In this document: positions 27,074 through 36,102 of the stretch, piece by piece
Layout of the letters: each line of letters opens with the position of its first letter
How positions within the stretch are numbered: the stretch's first letter is position 1
The notes under the pieces: model-generated
Told to the model about the DNA's origin: nothing
What the model saw: only the letters and a program-made list of their open reading frames with translations
The model's database searches: none
Source of the DNA: CAZADA01 sp964636945
GTDB taxonomy: Bacteria; Pseudomonadota; Alphaproteobacteria; Caulobacterales; Maricaulaceae
Length of the DNA: 57,622 nt
Direction: 5' to 3'
NCBI GenBank assembly: GCA_964636945.1
Contig: CAZWVH010000008.1
Coordinates: 1 to 57,622, forward strand
Program-made: the position numbers and the translations under genes

Positions 27074-28276
27074 ATGACGGACACAATGATGACCACGCGT
27101 GCTGCGCCACTGGATTTCGGCTTTGGTGAAGATGAGGCCATGCTGCGCGATGTGGCGCGCAAAATGCTGGGTGAGCGCCTGCCCATGACGCGCTTGCGCG
27201 AACTCGTTGCGGCCAGCCCCGAGCCAATCTATGACGCCGGCGAATGCGCGCCCTGGGACAGCGACCTTTGGTCAGAGATCGTCGCACTTGGCTGGACGGG
27301 TCTCGCGATTGGCGAGGCTGAGGGCGGAGCCGATATCTCATGTGTCGGCATTGCCGGTATGATTGAAGAGGTCGGTCGCCACGCGCTGCCTTCTCCGCTC
27401 ATTCCCACGCTATCGGCGAGTGTTGTGCTGCGGGCCGCGGGCGGGGATGTCGCCGGAAAACTGATGGCCCAAATTGCGGGCGGCGCCGCAGCGAGTCTGG
27501 CGATCACGAATGAACGAGGGAGTTGGGAACCTCAGGATACACCGCTTTCAGCGCGCCAAGAGGGCGGTGAACTCGTTGTTCATGGAACGGCCAGATTCGT
27601 GCAGGATGCCTTTAAGGCCGATCTATTGATCGCAAGCGCTCGGCTCGGCGAGGAAATCGTGCTGTGCGCTGTGGATAGGGATGCGGATGGCCTAACGCTA
27701 GACGCCGATCATATCCACGATCTCACGCGCGATCAGGCAAGCGTGCATTTCGACGGTGTGCGCGTCGGCGCCGGGTCCATTGTTTCCCGTGACGGAGCAG
27801 CGGCCTTGCAAGACGCTTGGCCCGGGCTTTTGGTTCTTATCGCAGCCGATTTGTGCGGCGCCAGTGAGTGCTTGCTTGAGACCACAGTGGCGTACGCCAA
27901 GGAGCGCGTCCAATTCGATCGGCCCATCGGTTTCTTCCAGGCAGTGAAACATCCGCTTGTCGACGCCATGGTGCAGATCGACCGTGCTCGCTCGCTGCTC
28001 TACCACGCCTGCGCCGAGATCGATGCGGGATCCAGCAAGGCCGAGGTTGCGGCGCGCATGGCCAAGAGCGCGGCGTCTGACGCGGCGGCTTTCATTTCCG
28101 ACCGGTCGATACAGTTGCATGGGGGGATAGGGTTTACTTGGGAATACGGAATTCACATCCACTTCAAAAGAAACCTACACAACCAAACTTTGCTTGGCGA
28201 CGGGGTTTACCATCGCAAAAAACTTGCGGATCTATTGATCGGACCGCTTAGCACTTCAGAAAATCTCGGGGACTAA
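27074..28276 (+). CDS. Acyl-CoA dehydrogenase (second of a pair)
   Basis: The 400-residue, more divergent acyl-CoA dehydrogenase has the N-domain FGEDEAMLRDVARKMLGERL, the C-domain YAKERVQFDRPIGFFQAVKH and LHGGIGFTWEYGIHIHFKRN. The middle FAD-contact loop is weak, as is common in the partner subunit of heteromeric enzymes. AGGAGGG lies 7 bases upstream of the ATG. It is co-transcribed with the preceding dehydrogenase and followed 4 bases later by a lipoprotein gene. Confidence 0.9.
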   Translation: MTDTMMTTRAAPLDFGFGEDEAMLRDVARKMLGERLPMTRLRELVAASPEPIYDAGECAPWDSDLWSEIVALGWTGLAIGEAEGGADISCVGIAGMIEEVGRHALPSPLIPTLSASVVLRAAGGDVAGKLMAQIAGGAAASLAITNERGSWEPQDTPLSARQEGGELVVHGTARFVQDAFKADLLIASARLGEEIVLCAVDRDADGLTLDADHIHDLTRDQASVHFDGVRVGAGSIVSRDGAAALQDAWPGLLVLIAADLCGASECLLETTVAYAKERVQFDRPIGFFQAVKHPLVDAMVQIDRARSLLYHACAEIDAGSSKAEVAARMAKSAASDAAAFISDRSIQLHGGIGFTWEYGIHIHFKRNLHNQTLLGDGVYHRKKLADLLIGPLSTSENLGD

Positions 28277-28280
28277 ACCA

Positions 28281-29228
28281 GTGTCTATGACGTTAAGGCG
28301 TTCAATTAATGTGCCAATTGCCGTTTCTTGTGCCGCTATTATTGCAGGATGTCAGAGCGTGAGCCTGGCCACACAAATCGCCAACTATGAGCGCACCCTC
28401 GACAGCTATGCCCAGACCGACACAACGGTCACGGCTGTGACCAGCAACACGGACGCCGACGGGCGACAAGCGGAATTGATTTCAGCCTTTTTCGGGCTGG
28501 ACAACGCCTTGCCAAAAGGAAGGACCGACCGCGTTGCATGCGAAGGAGCGGGCGGCGCTGATGGCATGCCGGTCATCTTCTCCCATGAGGTTGATATCGC
28601 CACGCTGGAGCCCGGCGATTTCAAAATTACCAGAGAGTCGGGCGCAATCGGCGAAGTCGTATGCCTCACACTTGCTCCGGCCGACGATCCGGGCGAATTG
28701 CGCACCGCCCTTTTGGCTGGCGATTATGGAAGCGTCGGGGACCAACCGGTCACAGTTGAGATTGTGGGCAATGTCGTGTCGCTGGACAATACCGTAAACT
28801 TCAAAGGCGCGACAGTTGCCGTAACGCCGCTGGAGGTCGGACCCACAATCGTTTGGGCAGAGATTGTTCCGCAATCGGCATGGGATCTGGGTGCGCCAGC
28901 AACGGGTCTACCGTGGGGTGGCGGCAGTCGGTGTCCGGTGGGGTCAAAGCAGGTGGTGCGGGTGACGTGGGCTGGTGGCGTCACCAAGCCTGGCGCCGAA
29001 CCGGCAAACGAAATTGAACGGGCACTCTACAGAGTTACGACTGTAAACGCCGATGGATCCGTAGTTGAAGTAACGCCGTTTGCTCTCGCTGATTTAAATG
29101 ACGGCGACAATAATCATTTGCTCTGTCTGGATACGCTTGACACGCCGACACGTGTTTTCTTCCCTGCCGGGCATCTGACCGATCCGCGCGAAGATTTGAA
29201 CCCGGCGACTTCCATTTCTCTTTTGTAG
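28281..29228 (+). CDS. Putative lipoprotein, function unknown
   Basis: The 315-residue product has a lipoprotein signal (VPIAVSCAAIIAGC, Cys at about 24) and no family I recognise. The mature part is beta-rich and acidic (VIFSHEVDIATLEPGDFKIT; WAEIVPQSAWDLG). It starts with GTG (or ATG 6 bases later) 4 bases after the dehydrogenase gene, so it is in the acyl-CoA operon and may act in substrate uptake; that is inference only. Confidence 0.7.
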   Translation: MSMTLRRSINVPIAVSCAAIIAGCQSVSLATQIANYERTLDSYAQTDTTVTAVTSNTDADGRQAELISAFFGLDNALPKGRTDRVACEGAGGADGMPVIFSHEVDIATLEPGDFKITRESGAIGEVVCLTLAPADDPGELRTALLAGDYGSVGDQPVTVEIVGNVVSLDNTVNFKGATVAVTPLEVGPTIVWAEIVPQSAWDLGAPATGLPWGGGSRCPVGSKQVVRVTWAGGVTKPGAEPANEIERALYRVTTVNADGSVVEVTPFALADLNDGDNNHLLCLDTLDTPTRVFFPAGHLTDPREDLNPATSISLL

Positions 29229-29254
29229 GATTCAACAAACCAAGGAGCACGCAT

Positions 29255-29896
29255 TTGGCCCACTCCGTCAACGTCTTCTGGTCATTTCGAAGCCCGTACT
29301 CCTACCTCGTCACGCCGGATCTGCTCCGCCTGCGCGAGGATTACGAGGTTGAGGTAAATCTGCGGCCGGTCCTACCGATCGCAGTGCGCACCAAAGAAAC
29401 TCTGTTCACGGAGGACAAGCGGCGGGTCCGTTACATCTTGATTGACGCCGTCCGCAGGGCGGAATTTCTCGGCATGACCATCGGCTTGCCCTCTCCCGAT
29501 CCGGTCGTCCAGGATTTAGCAACATTCGAGGTCTCGGAAGACCAGCCGTACATCTTTCGCTTGGTGGGCCTAGGTGTTGAGGCTCAGCGTCGCGGTAAAG
29601 GCGTCGAGCTTGCCTACCACGTCTCCCACCTCATTTGGGGCGGCGAGCCGGGCTGGAATGATGGCGACCGGCTAGCCCAAGCAGTGGCGAAAGCGGGTCT
29701 CGATCTGGCCGAGATGGAAGCTGCGATCGCCCGTTACGATCCCATGATCGAGGTCAACGCCAACCATGCGGCGCTAGAGGAGGCAGGCGGTTGGGGTGTG
29801 CCGACCATGGTCTTTCAGGGCGAGCCCTTCTTCGGCCAAGACCGGATCGATACGTTGCGCTGGCGCCTGGAAAAGGTTGGCGTGGCAAAGCGGTGA
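29255..29896 (+). CDS. DsbA/GST-kappa family oxidoreductase (2-hydroxychromene-2-carboxylate isomerase-like)
   Basis: The 213-residue thioredoxin-fold protein begins VNVFWSFRSPYSYLVTPDLL and ends with GGWGVPTMVFQGEPFFGQDR. It has SFRSPYS instead of a CXXC active site, as in the glutathione-dependent isomerases of the kappa class. The start is TTG at 29255 with AAGGAG 7 bases upstream. Its place between the acyl-CoA dehydrogenases and a CoA ligase suggests a role in cyclic or aromatic substrate breakdown. Confidence 0.85.
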   Translation: MAHSVNVFWSFRSPYSYLVTPDLLRLREDYEVEVNLRPVLPIAVRTKETLFTEDKRRVRYILIDAVRRAEFLGMTIGLPSPDPVVQDLATFEVSEDQPYIFRLVGLGVEAQRRGKGVELAYHVSHLIWGGEPGWNDGDRLAQAVAKAGLDLAEMEAAIARYDPMIEVNANHAALEEAGGWGVPTMVFQGEPFFGQDRIDTLRWRLEKVGVAKR

Positions 29897-29948
29897 GCAG
29901 CGTGGCCGTAATCGCAAACATAACAATAAATAAAGGGAGAACGCACCC

Positions 29949-31538
29949 ATGAGCACGTTGAGCGCTGTTCAGTTTGATCAAATCAAAACACTTGGAGACA
30001 TCGCTCGCATCCATGCTGACGTCCGCCCGGACGCCGTGGCGATGAAGTTTGAGGGACGCCCCACGAGCTACGCCATGTTCGAGGCGCACACAAACCAGGT
30101 TGCGCACGCCTTGCTGGCCAGCGGTGTCCAGAAGGGAGACCGGATCAGTTATCTTGCGAAGAACTCGGATTGGTACTTCGAACTCTTGATCGGTGGGGCC
30201 AAAATGGGTGCAGTGATGCTGCCCATTGGATGGCGGCTGGCGGTTGCCGAGGTTGCTTACGTGATCGAGAATGGAGACGTTTCTGTCCTGTTCGTCGGTG
30301 CTGAGTTTATCGATCTTGCCAATCGGGCGATCCAACAGTCTGGTCGCTCTGTGCGCGTGATCGAACTGGAAAACCCTTCGTCTGACGGTTTTGCCACCTG
30401 GCGCAACACCCATAGCGCTGACACTCCAGGCGTGGACATCTCTTCTTCAGACATAACTCTTCAACTCTACACGTCCGGCACAACTGGACGACCCAAGGGC
30501 GTGATGCTCACGCACGCCAATCTCTTGGAGATCTGGATTGCGGCGCGAAAGGTCGATTTGGAGTGGTATCGCTGGTCAGATGATGATGTTTGCCTCGCAG
30601 CAATGCCGGCCGCCCATATCGCGGGAACAAGTTGGGGCGTTATGGGTCTGTTGAACGGCGCCAGTAACGTAATTGTGCGGGAGTTCGATCCGCGCAATGT
30701 TTTGGAACTCATTGAATCGGAAGGCGTCACGAAAACTCTCATGGTGCCCGCCGCGCTAAATATTCTTGTTCAAACACCTGGCGTTCGCGATGTGGACTTT
30801 AGTCGGCTAAAGGCCATTTTTTACGGCGCGTCACCAATCCCGATTGATCTTCTGAAGCAGTGTATTGACCTATTTGGCTGTGACTTTGCCCAACAATACG
30901 GATTGACTGAGACTTGCGGGACGATCGCCTACTTGCCTCCCGAGGATCATGAGGCAAATGGAACGCTGCGGATGCGGTCCGCTGGGCTGCCTATGCCGGG
31001 GGTTGAATTAAAGATCATCGATAGCGAAGGCAAACCGCTTCCATCTGGAACCGTCGGCGAGGTCGTGGTGCGATCTTCGTCAAACATGGCCGGATATTGG
31101 AAAAATGACGAGGCGACCCGCGCGACTTTGGACGGCGATGGTTGGCTGCATACGGGCGACGCCGGTTATTTAGATCAGGACGGCTATCTCCACATCTGTG
31201 ACCGCTTGAAAGATATGATCATATCAGGTGCGGAAAACATTTATCCGGCCGAAGTCGAGAGCGCGATGTTCGGCCATCCCGATATTGCCGATGTCGCCAT
31301 CATTGGCGTGCCGGATGAAAAATGGGGTGAGGCAGTAAAGGCTGTGGTCGTGCTCAAGCCTGGAGCGACAGCGAGCGAAGCCGACCTCCTCGCGTTCACC
31401 CGTTCGCGCATCGCCGCTTTCAAGGCGCCAAAATCAGTGGATTTCATCGACGTCCTGCCCCGGAACGCGACGGGCAAGGTTCTCAAAAGAACGCTCCGGG
31501 CGCCGTATTGGGCCGGACGTGATCGCGAAGTGCATTGA
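29949..31538 (+). CDS. Acyl-CoA ligase (AMP-binding, class I adenylate-forming)
   Basis: The 529-residue enzyme would activate a carboxylic acid with ATP and CoA. The phosphate loop is YTSGTTGRPKGVMLTH (174-189), the adenine motif QQYGLTETCGTIAY, the hinge region GWLHTGDAGYLDQDGYLHIC and the catalytic lysine lies in PRNATGKVLKR near the end. AAAGGGAG precedes the ATG. It supplies the CoA thioester for the two dehydrogenases upstream. The remaining 31539-31763 has no gene. Confidence 0.93.
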   Translation: MSTLSAVQFDQIKTLGDIARIHADVRPDAVAMKFEGRPTSYAMFEAHTNQVAHALLASGVQKGDRISYLAKNSDWYFELLIGGAKMGAVMLPIGWRLAVAEVAYVIENGDVSVLFVGAEFIDLANRAIQQSGRSVRVIELENPSSDGFATWRNTHSADTPGVDISSSDITLQLYTSGTTGRPKGVMLTHANLLEIWIAARKVDLEWYRWSDDDVCLAAMPAAHIAGTSWGVMGLLNGASNVIVREFDPRNVLELIESEGVTKTLMVPAALNILVQTPGVRDVDFSRLKAIFYGASPIPIDLLKQCIDLFGCDFAQQYGLTETCGTIAYLPPEDHEANGTLRMRSAGLPMPGVELKIIDSEGKPLPSGTVGEVVVRSSSNMAGYWKNDEATRATLDGDGWLHTGDAGYLDQDGYLHICDRLKDMIISGAENIYPAEVESAMFGHPDIADVAIIGVPDEKWGEAVKAVVVLKPGATASEADLLAFTRSRIAAFKAPKSVDFIDVLPRNATGKVLKRTLRAPYWAGRDREVH

Positions 31539-31763
31539 CTTTGGCCGCTCGCCCGAAGACGCCGCGGACGATCTCGCCGGAGATACTGATATGAGTACCA
31601 GATCAACAATAATGCATGAGATTGAGGCGCCATTCATCTGCGGCGGGACACCAGAGAGATCAGCGGAGAACTTCAAACGCGCATTTCTTCAGTCCGTAGT
31701 TAAGCCGTGCCCGAGAAGGACTCCAATGGCGTTGCTTCACAAACAGCGCAAAAGTGGATGCCG

Positions 31764-32444
31764 TCAACGCTGAACAATCTTGCCTGCATTCTTGGCAAAC
31801 TCATCAGCCGCTTTCTTGTCATCTGCGACCTGCAGCACGAAGGGCACCTCCACGCCGCGGCGGCAGGCGGGTCGCGCCTCAATCGCCTTGCGCCAGCGGG
31901 TCAGGTGATCGAGCCCTTCAATATTGATTCCGGACCATTTGTAGGTGCGCACCCAGCACCAATTGGCAATGTCGGCGATGGAAAAATCACCTGCCAGCCA
32001 CTCATTGTCGGCCAAGTGGCCATTGAGCACTTCGAACAGGCGGCGCCCCTCATTCTGATACCGGTCGATTGCTGGTTGGATCTTTTCCGGGAGGTAACGG
32101 TAAAAAACATTGGCCTGTCCCATCATCGGCCCGACGCCGCCCATCTGAAACATGAGCCATTGGATAACGCGCGACCGGCCTTTCGGATCGGTGGGCATCA
32201 ACTGACCGGTTTTCTCCGCCAAGTAGATCATGATGGCGCCGGATTCAAAGACGGCGAAATCGCCCTCTTCGCGATCAACAATGGTCGGGATACGCCCATT
32301 CGGATTGATATTGACATAGTCGGGTTTTTTCTGATCGCCTGAAGTAATATCGATGATCTTGACATCGTAGGCCAAGCCCAATTCTTCTAGCGTCACGGAG
32401 GCTTTCCAGCCGTTCGGCGTGGGCGCAGTATAAAGATCAATCAT
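31764..32444 (-). CDS. Glutathione S-transferase (YfcG/Nu-like)
   Basis: The 226-residue soluble enzyme has an N-terminal thioredoxin fold (MIDLYTAPTPNGWKASVTLE; GRIPTIVD; ESGAIMIYLAEKTG) and an all-helical C-domain (DFSIADIANWCWVRTYKWSG). The TxxPxxWK motif and the long shared core match the Nu class (YfcG, YghU), which act as disulfide-bond reductases with glutathione. It is divergent from a second GST-fold gene, with a 108-base control region between. Confidence 0.9.
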   Translation of the reverse strand: MIDLYTAPTPNGWKASVTLEELGLAYDVKIIDITSGDQKKPDYVNINPNGRIPTIVDREEGDFAVFESGAIMIYLAEKTGQLMPTDPKGRSRVIQWLMFQMGGVGPMMGQANVFYRYLPEKIQPAIDRYQNEGRRLFEVLNGHLADNEWLAGDFSIADIANWCWVRTYKWSGINIEGLDHLTRWRKAIEARPACRRGVEVPFVLQVADDKKAADEFAKNAGKIVQR

Positions 32445-32552
32445 ATTGGAATTTCCCGATTGATGAGCAACGCAAATTGCGTTCTGTCTCTCGATTTATA
32501 GACTTTAGTATAGTTCTATGTGTAACATTATCTGTGTCAACGAGGACGCGCC

Positions 32553-33578
32553 ATGACTCATCCTGCATCCAAATTCCGATTGATGGGCCTTGAGCCATCT
32601 CCCTACACCGTGAAAGTTGAGTCATTCCTGAAATTCAAAAATATTCCCTATGACTGGGTTAGTCGAAGCCGCAAGGTCGAAAAGTTGTTTCAAGAGCACG
32701 CTAAGGTGCAGCTCATCCCACTGCTGTTTTTTCCGTCAGGAGAAACAATGCAGGACTCCACGCCAATTATCGAACGGCTTGAAAACGACTACCCCGAGCC
32801 CGCAATCCATCCCGAGGACAAAGCTCTGTGGTTCTTGTCATGTCTGTTCGAGGAATTCGGCGATGAGTGGTGCAACAAGCTCATGTTCTTTCAGCGTTGG
32901 TTCTACAAAGCGGACGCGATTGCCACCGGAAAACGCCTCGCCAGGGAGCTATTGGAAGGCCAATGGTGGGCGCCAATTGCCCGGCCGATCGCGGCGCAGC
33001 TGGTTGTGCGAAGAATGGTGCCGCGCTTGGTCTATTCTGGCGGCAATGAAACCAACATCCCGCAATTGAAACAGTCTTTCGTCGACCTTTCCGCGATGCT
33101 GGATGCGCATTTTGAAAAGCGGCCCTACCTATTGGGCGCGCGCCCAAGCTTCGGTGACTTCGGGTTGTGGTGTAACTTTTATCAGGCTTGGACGGATCCC
33201 ACTGCTGGTGGTTATCTTGAGGCCAACGCGCCTAATTTGGTCGGGTACATCAAGCGGATGCTATCACCATCGGTGGAAGGCGAGTTTGAACAGCTCGAAA
33301 CTCTTAAGCCCACTTTGGCGCCGATTTTGGAACGGGAAATGGCTGCACGTTTCTTACCGTGGATGGTTGCCAATCACAGCGCCTGGCGCGCCGGTGAGAA
33401 GGAGACGCGTCTCACCATGAACGGCGAACCGTTTCAACAAAAGACGTTCAAGTACCAAGCGGTCACATTGGATGAACTTCGCAAAAAGTTTGCCTCTGTT
33501 TCGGACAATGCGTCACTCATTTCGCTGCTTGATGAAACGGGGTGCCTTTCATTTTTTGAATTAGCGGAAGCCGCATAA
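32553..33578 (+). CDS. Glutathione S-transferase-like protein, long form
   Basis: The 341-residue protein has an N-terminal GST fold (FRLMGLEPSPYTVKVESFLK; DSTPIIERLENDYPEP) and a helical C-domain (YLLGARPSFGDFGLWCNFYQ). An extra C-terminal stretch of about 60 residues is not found in standard GSTs. The catalytic residue is unclear: SPYT takes the place of the usual SPYS/CPxC. It is divergent from the Nu-like GST. Confidence 0.82.
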   Translation: MTHPASKFRLMGLEPSPYTVKVESFLKFKNIPYDWVSRSRKVEKLFQEHAKVQLIPLLFFPSGETMQDSTPIIERLENDYPEPAIHPEDKALWFLSCLFEEFGDEWCNKLMFFQRWFYKADAIATGKRLARELLEGQWWAPIARPIAAQLVVRRMVPRLVYSGGNETNIPQLKQSFVDLSAMLDAHFEKRPYLLGARPSFGDFGLWCNFYQAWTDPTAGGYLEANAPNLVGYIKRMLSPSVEGEFEQLETLKPTLAPILEREMAARFLPWMVANHSAWRAGEKETRLTMNGEPFQQKTFKYQAVTLDELRKKFASVSDNASLISLLDETGCLSFFELAEAA

Positions 33579-33792
33579 TTGACCGGATTACGCAGCCAAA
33601 CCGTACGGCCCAAAAGCTTATGGGCGAAGGATGAATGTGGTTTGGCGCAGGCTGGAAAGCCGATCGGGGGAGCTCATTGGCGTCAAGACCCAAATCGTCT
33701 ATCGCGGCGCCGTGCGAAAAAGCGCTCTCCTTTGAATTGCGGGGGCGAAGCGGCCAGTCAGCTTTGCCACATTCAATTAATATCACCGTGCT

Positions 33793-34872
33793 CTACAAGA
33801 GTTCACGATTGTGCTCTCCGCGTGTTGGGGCGGGTCTGTGCGTGCGGGTTGGGCATGATGCAAACCGTGGCGCGGGGCTCGCCTGAAGAACACCTTCGGC
33901 CATATAATAGCTTGCTCGCGATTTTATGTGCGGATGGTTGGCCGCCCGGCTTGGCGGTAGAACTGGCGCAAAGCATGCGTCTGTGCCTTCAAGGATCGCG
34001 CACCATTCAGCGGCGGACTTGGTGCGGAACAGGTCGCAAAACGCCAGACGCTGTTGCGGCCATAGCTTTGGGTCATACTGGTTTTCAAATGCCGGATTAT
34101 CGGAAAGGCCCAAATGGGACAACAATTCGGCGTAAAACTTTGGCTCCAACGCCCCGAGTGTGATGGCTTCTCCGTCGGCGCAAACATATGATTGGTACCA
34201 GTGCGGACCATCGAGCACACTCTGCCCACGCTCTTCCTTCATGAGTCCACTCGGCATGACATTGAGCAAGAGGTTGGACATGTGCGCGGCGCCGTCGACG
34301 ATTGCGGCATCGACAATGTCGCCTCGACCGGTAGCCCGTGCGCGCATGATTCCAGCCAATAAACCAATAGTGAGGTACAGCGCTCCGCCGCCAATGTCGC
34401 CAATTAGTGTTGGAGGTGAGAATGGCGGTGAACCGGGCTGGCCAGCGTACCAAAGCGCTCCTGAAAGGGCGAGATAGTTGATGTCGTGACCTGCGGCAGA
34501 CGCCAGCGGGCCAGACTGACCCCAACCGGTGACGCGGCCATACACCAATGACGGGTTCACCTGAAAACAATCATCAGGACCAATGCCGAGACGCTCCATC
34601 ACGCCAGGGCGCAATCCTTCAATCAGGCCGTCCGCATTTGACACAAGCTTAAGCGCCGATTCTCTGCCCGCGGTGCTTTTCAGGTCGAGCGCAACTGAGC
34701 GTTTGCCTCGTTTGACTATGTCTTTCCTCTGGTTCTCCTTTGGCGATGGGTCGTCAAGCGGTCGTTCGATGACCACCACATCCGCGCCGAGGTCAGCCAA
34801 ATGCATGCCACAAAACGGGCCTGGCCCAATGCCTTCAAATTCGATGATTCTGACGCCATTGAGGATATCCAT
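33793..34872 (-). CDS. CaiB/BaiF CoA-transferase family III, AMACR-like
   Basis: The 359-residue protein matches alpha-methylacyl-CoA racemases: RIIEFEGIGPGPFCGMHLAD, DVVVIER and SLVYGRVTGWGQSGPLASAA. His129 (AAGHDINYL) and Asp159 (IGDIGGGALYLTIG) correspond to the catalytic His/Asp pair of bacterial AMACR (MCR). It would interconvert 2R and 2S methylacyl-CoA esters, which suits the CoA ligase and dehydrogenases nearby and branched or steroid side-chain substrates. 33579-33792 has no supported gene. Confidence 0.9.
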   Translation of the reverse strand: MDILNGVRIIEFEGIGPGPFCGMHLADLGADVVVIERPLDDPSPKENQRKDIVKRGKRSVALDLKSTAGRESALKLVSNADGLIEGLRPGVMERLGIGPDDCFQVNPSLVYGRVTGWGQSGPLASAAGHDINYLALSGALWYAGQPGSPPFSPPTLIGDIGGGALYLTIGLLAGIMRARATGRGDIVDAAIVDGAAHMSNLLLNVMPSGLMKEERGQSVLDGPHWYQSYVCADGEAITLGALEPKFYAELLSHLGLSDNPAFENQYDPKLWPQQRLAFCDLFRTKSAAEWCAILEGTDACFAPVLPPSRAANHPHIKSRASYYMAEGVLQASPAPRFASCPTRTHRPAPTRGEHNRELL

Positions 34873-34953
34873 TGCACCATTCTCCGCCTGTCACTTGGCC
34901 ACTTAAGCCGATTTCCTTTGACTTGATTTATCGCCCAAGAATAGCTCAACAGA

Positions 34954-36102
34954 ATGGCCACTAACGAACCATATGCTGCTCGGGCGCTGTCCAACGCCAA
35001 ACGCGCCGTGATCAAAGTCGGCACAGCGATCCTGATCGGCGAAGACGGTGAAGCCAATGCGTCATGGCTCGAGTCGCTCGCCGCGGATATGGTCGATTTG
35101 ACGAGAACGGGAACCGAAGTGGTGTTGGTTTCATCGGGCGCTGTGGCCCTGGGTCGCGCACGACTGGGGCTTGGCGGGGATTTACGCCTCGATGAAAAAC
35201 AGGCCGCTTCGGCTGCGGGCCAAGCACGGTTGGTCGACGCCTGGGCAAGCGCGTTTGCACCCCATGCGATCACGGTCGCACAAGTGTTGCTGACCTTGGA
35301 CGATACGGAAAACCGCCGCCGTTATCTCAATGCCCGCGCGACCATCAATATGCTGATCGAGCTGCGTGCTCTGCCATTGGTCAATGAGAATGACACCGTC
35401 GCCACGAGCGAAATTCGCTATGGCGATAATGATCGGCTTGCCGCCCATACAGCCCAATTGGTCGGCGCTGATGTGCTCGTGATTTTGTCCGACATTGATG
35501 GGCTATATACGGCTGATCCGAGGTGTGACCCGCACGCACAGCGCATCCCCGTGGTTGACAAGATCACACCCGACATCGTTGGTGCAGCCGGCCCAGAGCG
35601 GCAGGGCGGCGTTGGCTCGGGCGGGATGGTGACCAAGGTCGCTGCGGCTCAAATTGCAGGGGCGTCGGGATGCGCGACGATCATCGGGCCTGGCGCAGTG
35701 CAGCACCCGCTCAACGCCATCACGTCGGGCGAGCCGGCAACCCTGTTCCGTGCATCTGATACGATCGAGAACGCCCGCCAACGCTGGATTGCCGGTCGGA
35801 TTAAGCCTGCTGGCGTGATTATCATCGATGAGGGCGCTGTACGCGCCATTCGCAAGGGCGCTAGCCTTTTGCCCGCGGGGATCGTCGCCTTAGAGGGCGC
35901 CTTTCGGCGCGGCGACGCTGTGAGCGTGATGGCGCTCGAAGGGGAGCTATTGGGGCAAGGGTTGTCAGCCTATGACTCGTCCGAGCTTGAACGGATCAAG
36001 GGACTATCATCTGACACAATCAAAGCCGTGCTCGGCTATAGTCGTCGCCCCGCCGCCATTGAGCGCAATGACCTCGTCCTGCGAAAGCCCCACGAATGCT
36101 GA
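34954..36102 (+). CDS. proB: Glutamate 5-kinase
   Basis: First step of proline biosynthesis, phosphorylating the gamma-carboxyl of glutamate. The 382-residue protein has the amino-acid-kinase fold (AVIKVGTAILIG; EVVLVSSGAVALGRARLG; VNENDTVATSEIRYGDNDRL; LSDIDGLYTADPR; GGVGSGGMVTKVAAAQIAGA) and a C-terminal PUA domain (about 285-365), the usual bacterial layout. It overlaps proA by 7 bases. It is divergent from the CoA-transferase gene. Confidence 0.96.
   Translation: MATNEPYAARALSNAKRAVIKVGTAILIGEDGEANASWLESLAADMVDLTRTGTEVVLVSSGAVALGRARLGLGGDLRLDEKQAASAAGQARLVDAWASAFAPHAITVAQVLLTLDDTENRRRYLNARATINMLIELRALPLVNENDTVATSEIRYGDNDRLAAHTAQLVGADVLVILSDIDGLYTADPRCDPHAQRIPVVDKITPDIVGAAGPERQGGVGSGGMVTKVAAAQIAGASGCATIIGPGAVQHPLNAITSGEPATLFRASDTIENARQRWIAGRIKPAGVIIIDEGAVRAIRKGASLLPAGIVALEGAFRRGDAVSVMALEGELLGQGLSAYDSSELERIKGLSSDTIKAVLGYSRRPAAIERNDLVLRKPHEC

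Noticed and set aside
33579..34163. 194-codon plus-strand frame after the long GST gene
   Set aside because: Shadow of the CoA-transferase gene, which has catalytic residues in place.
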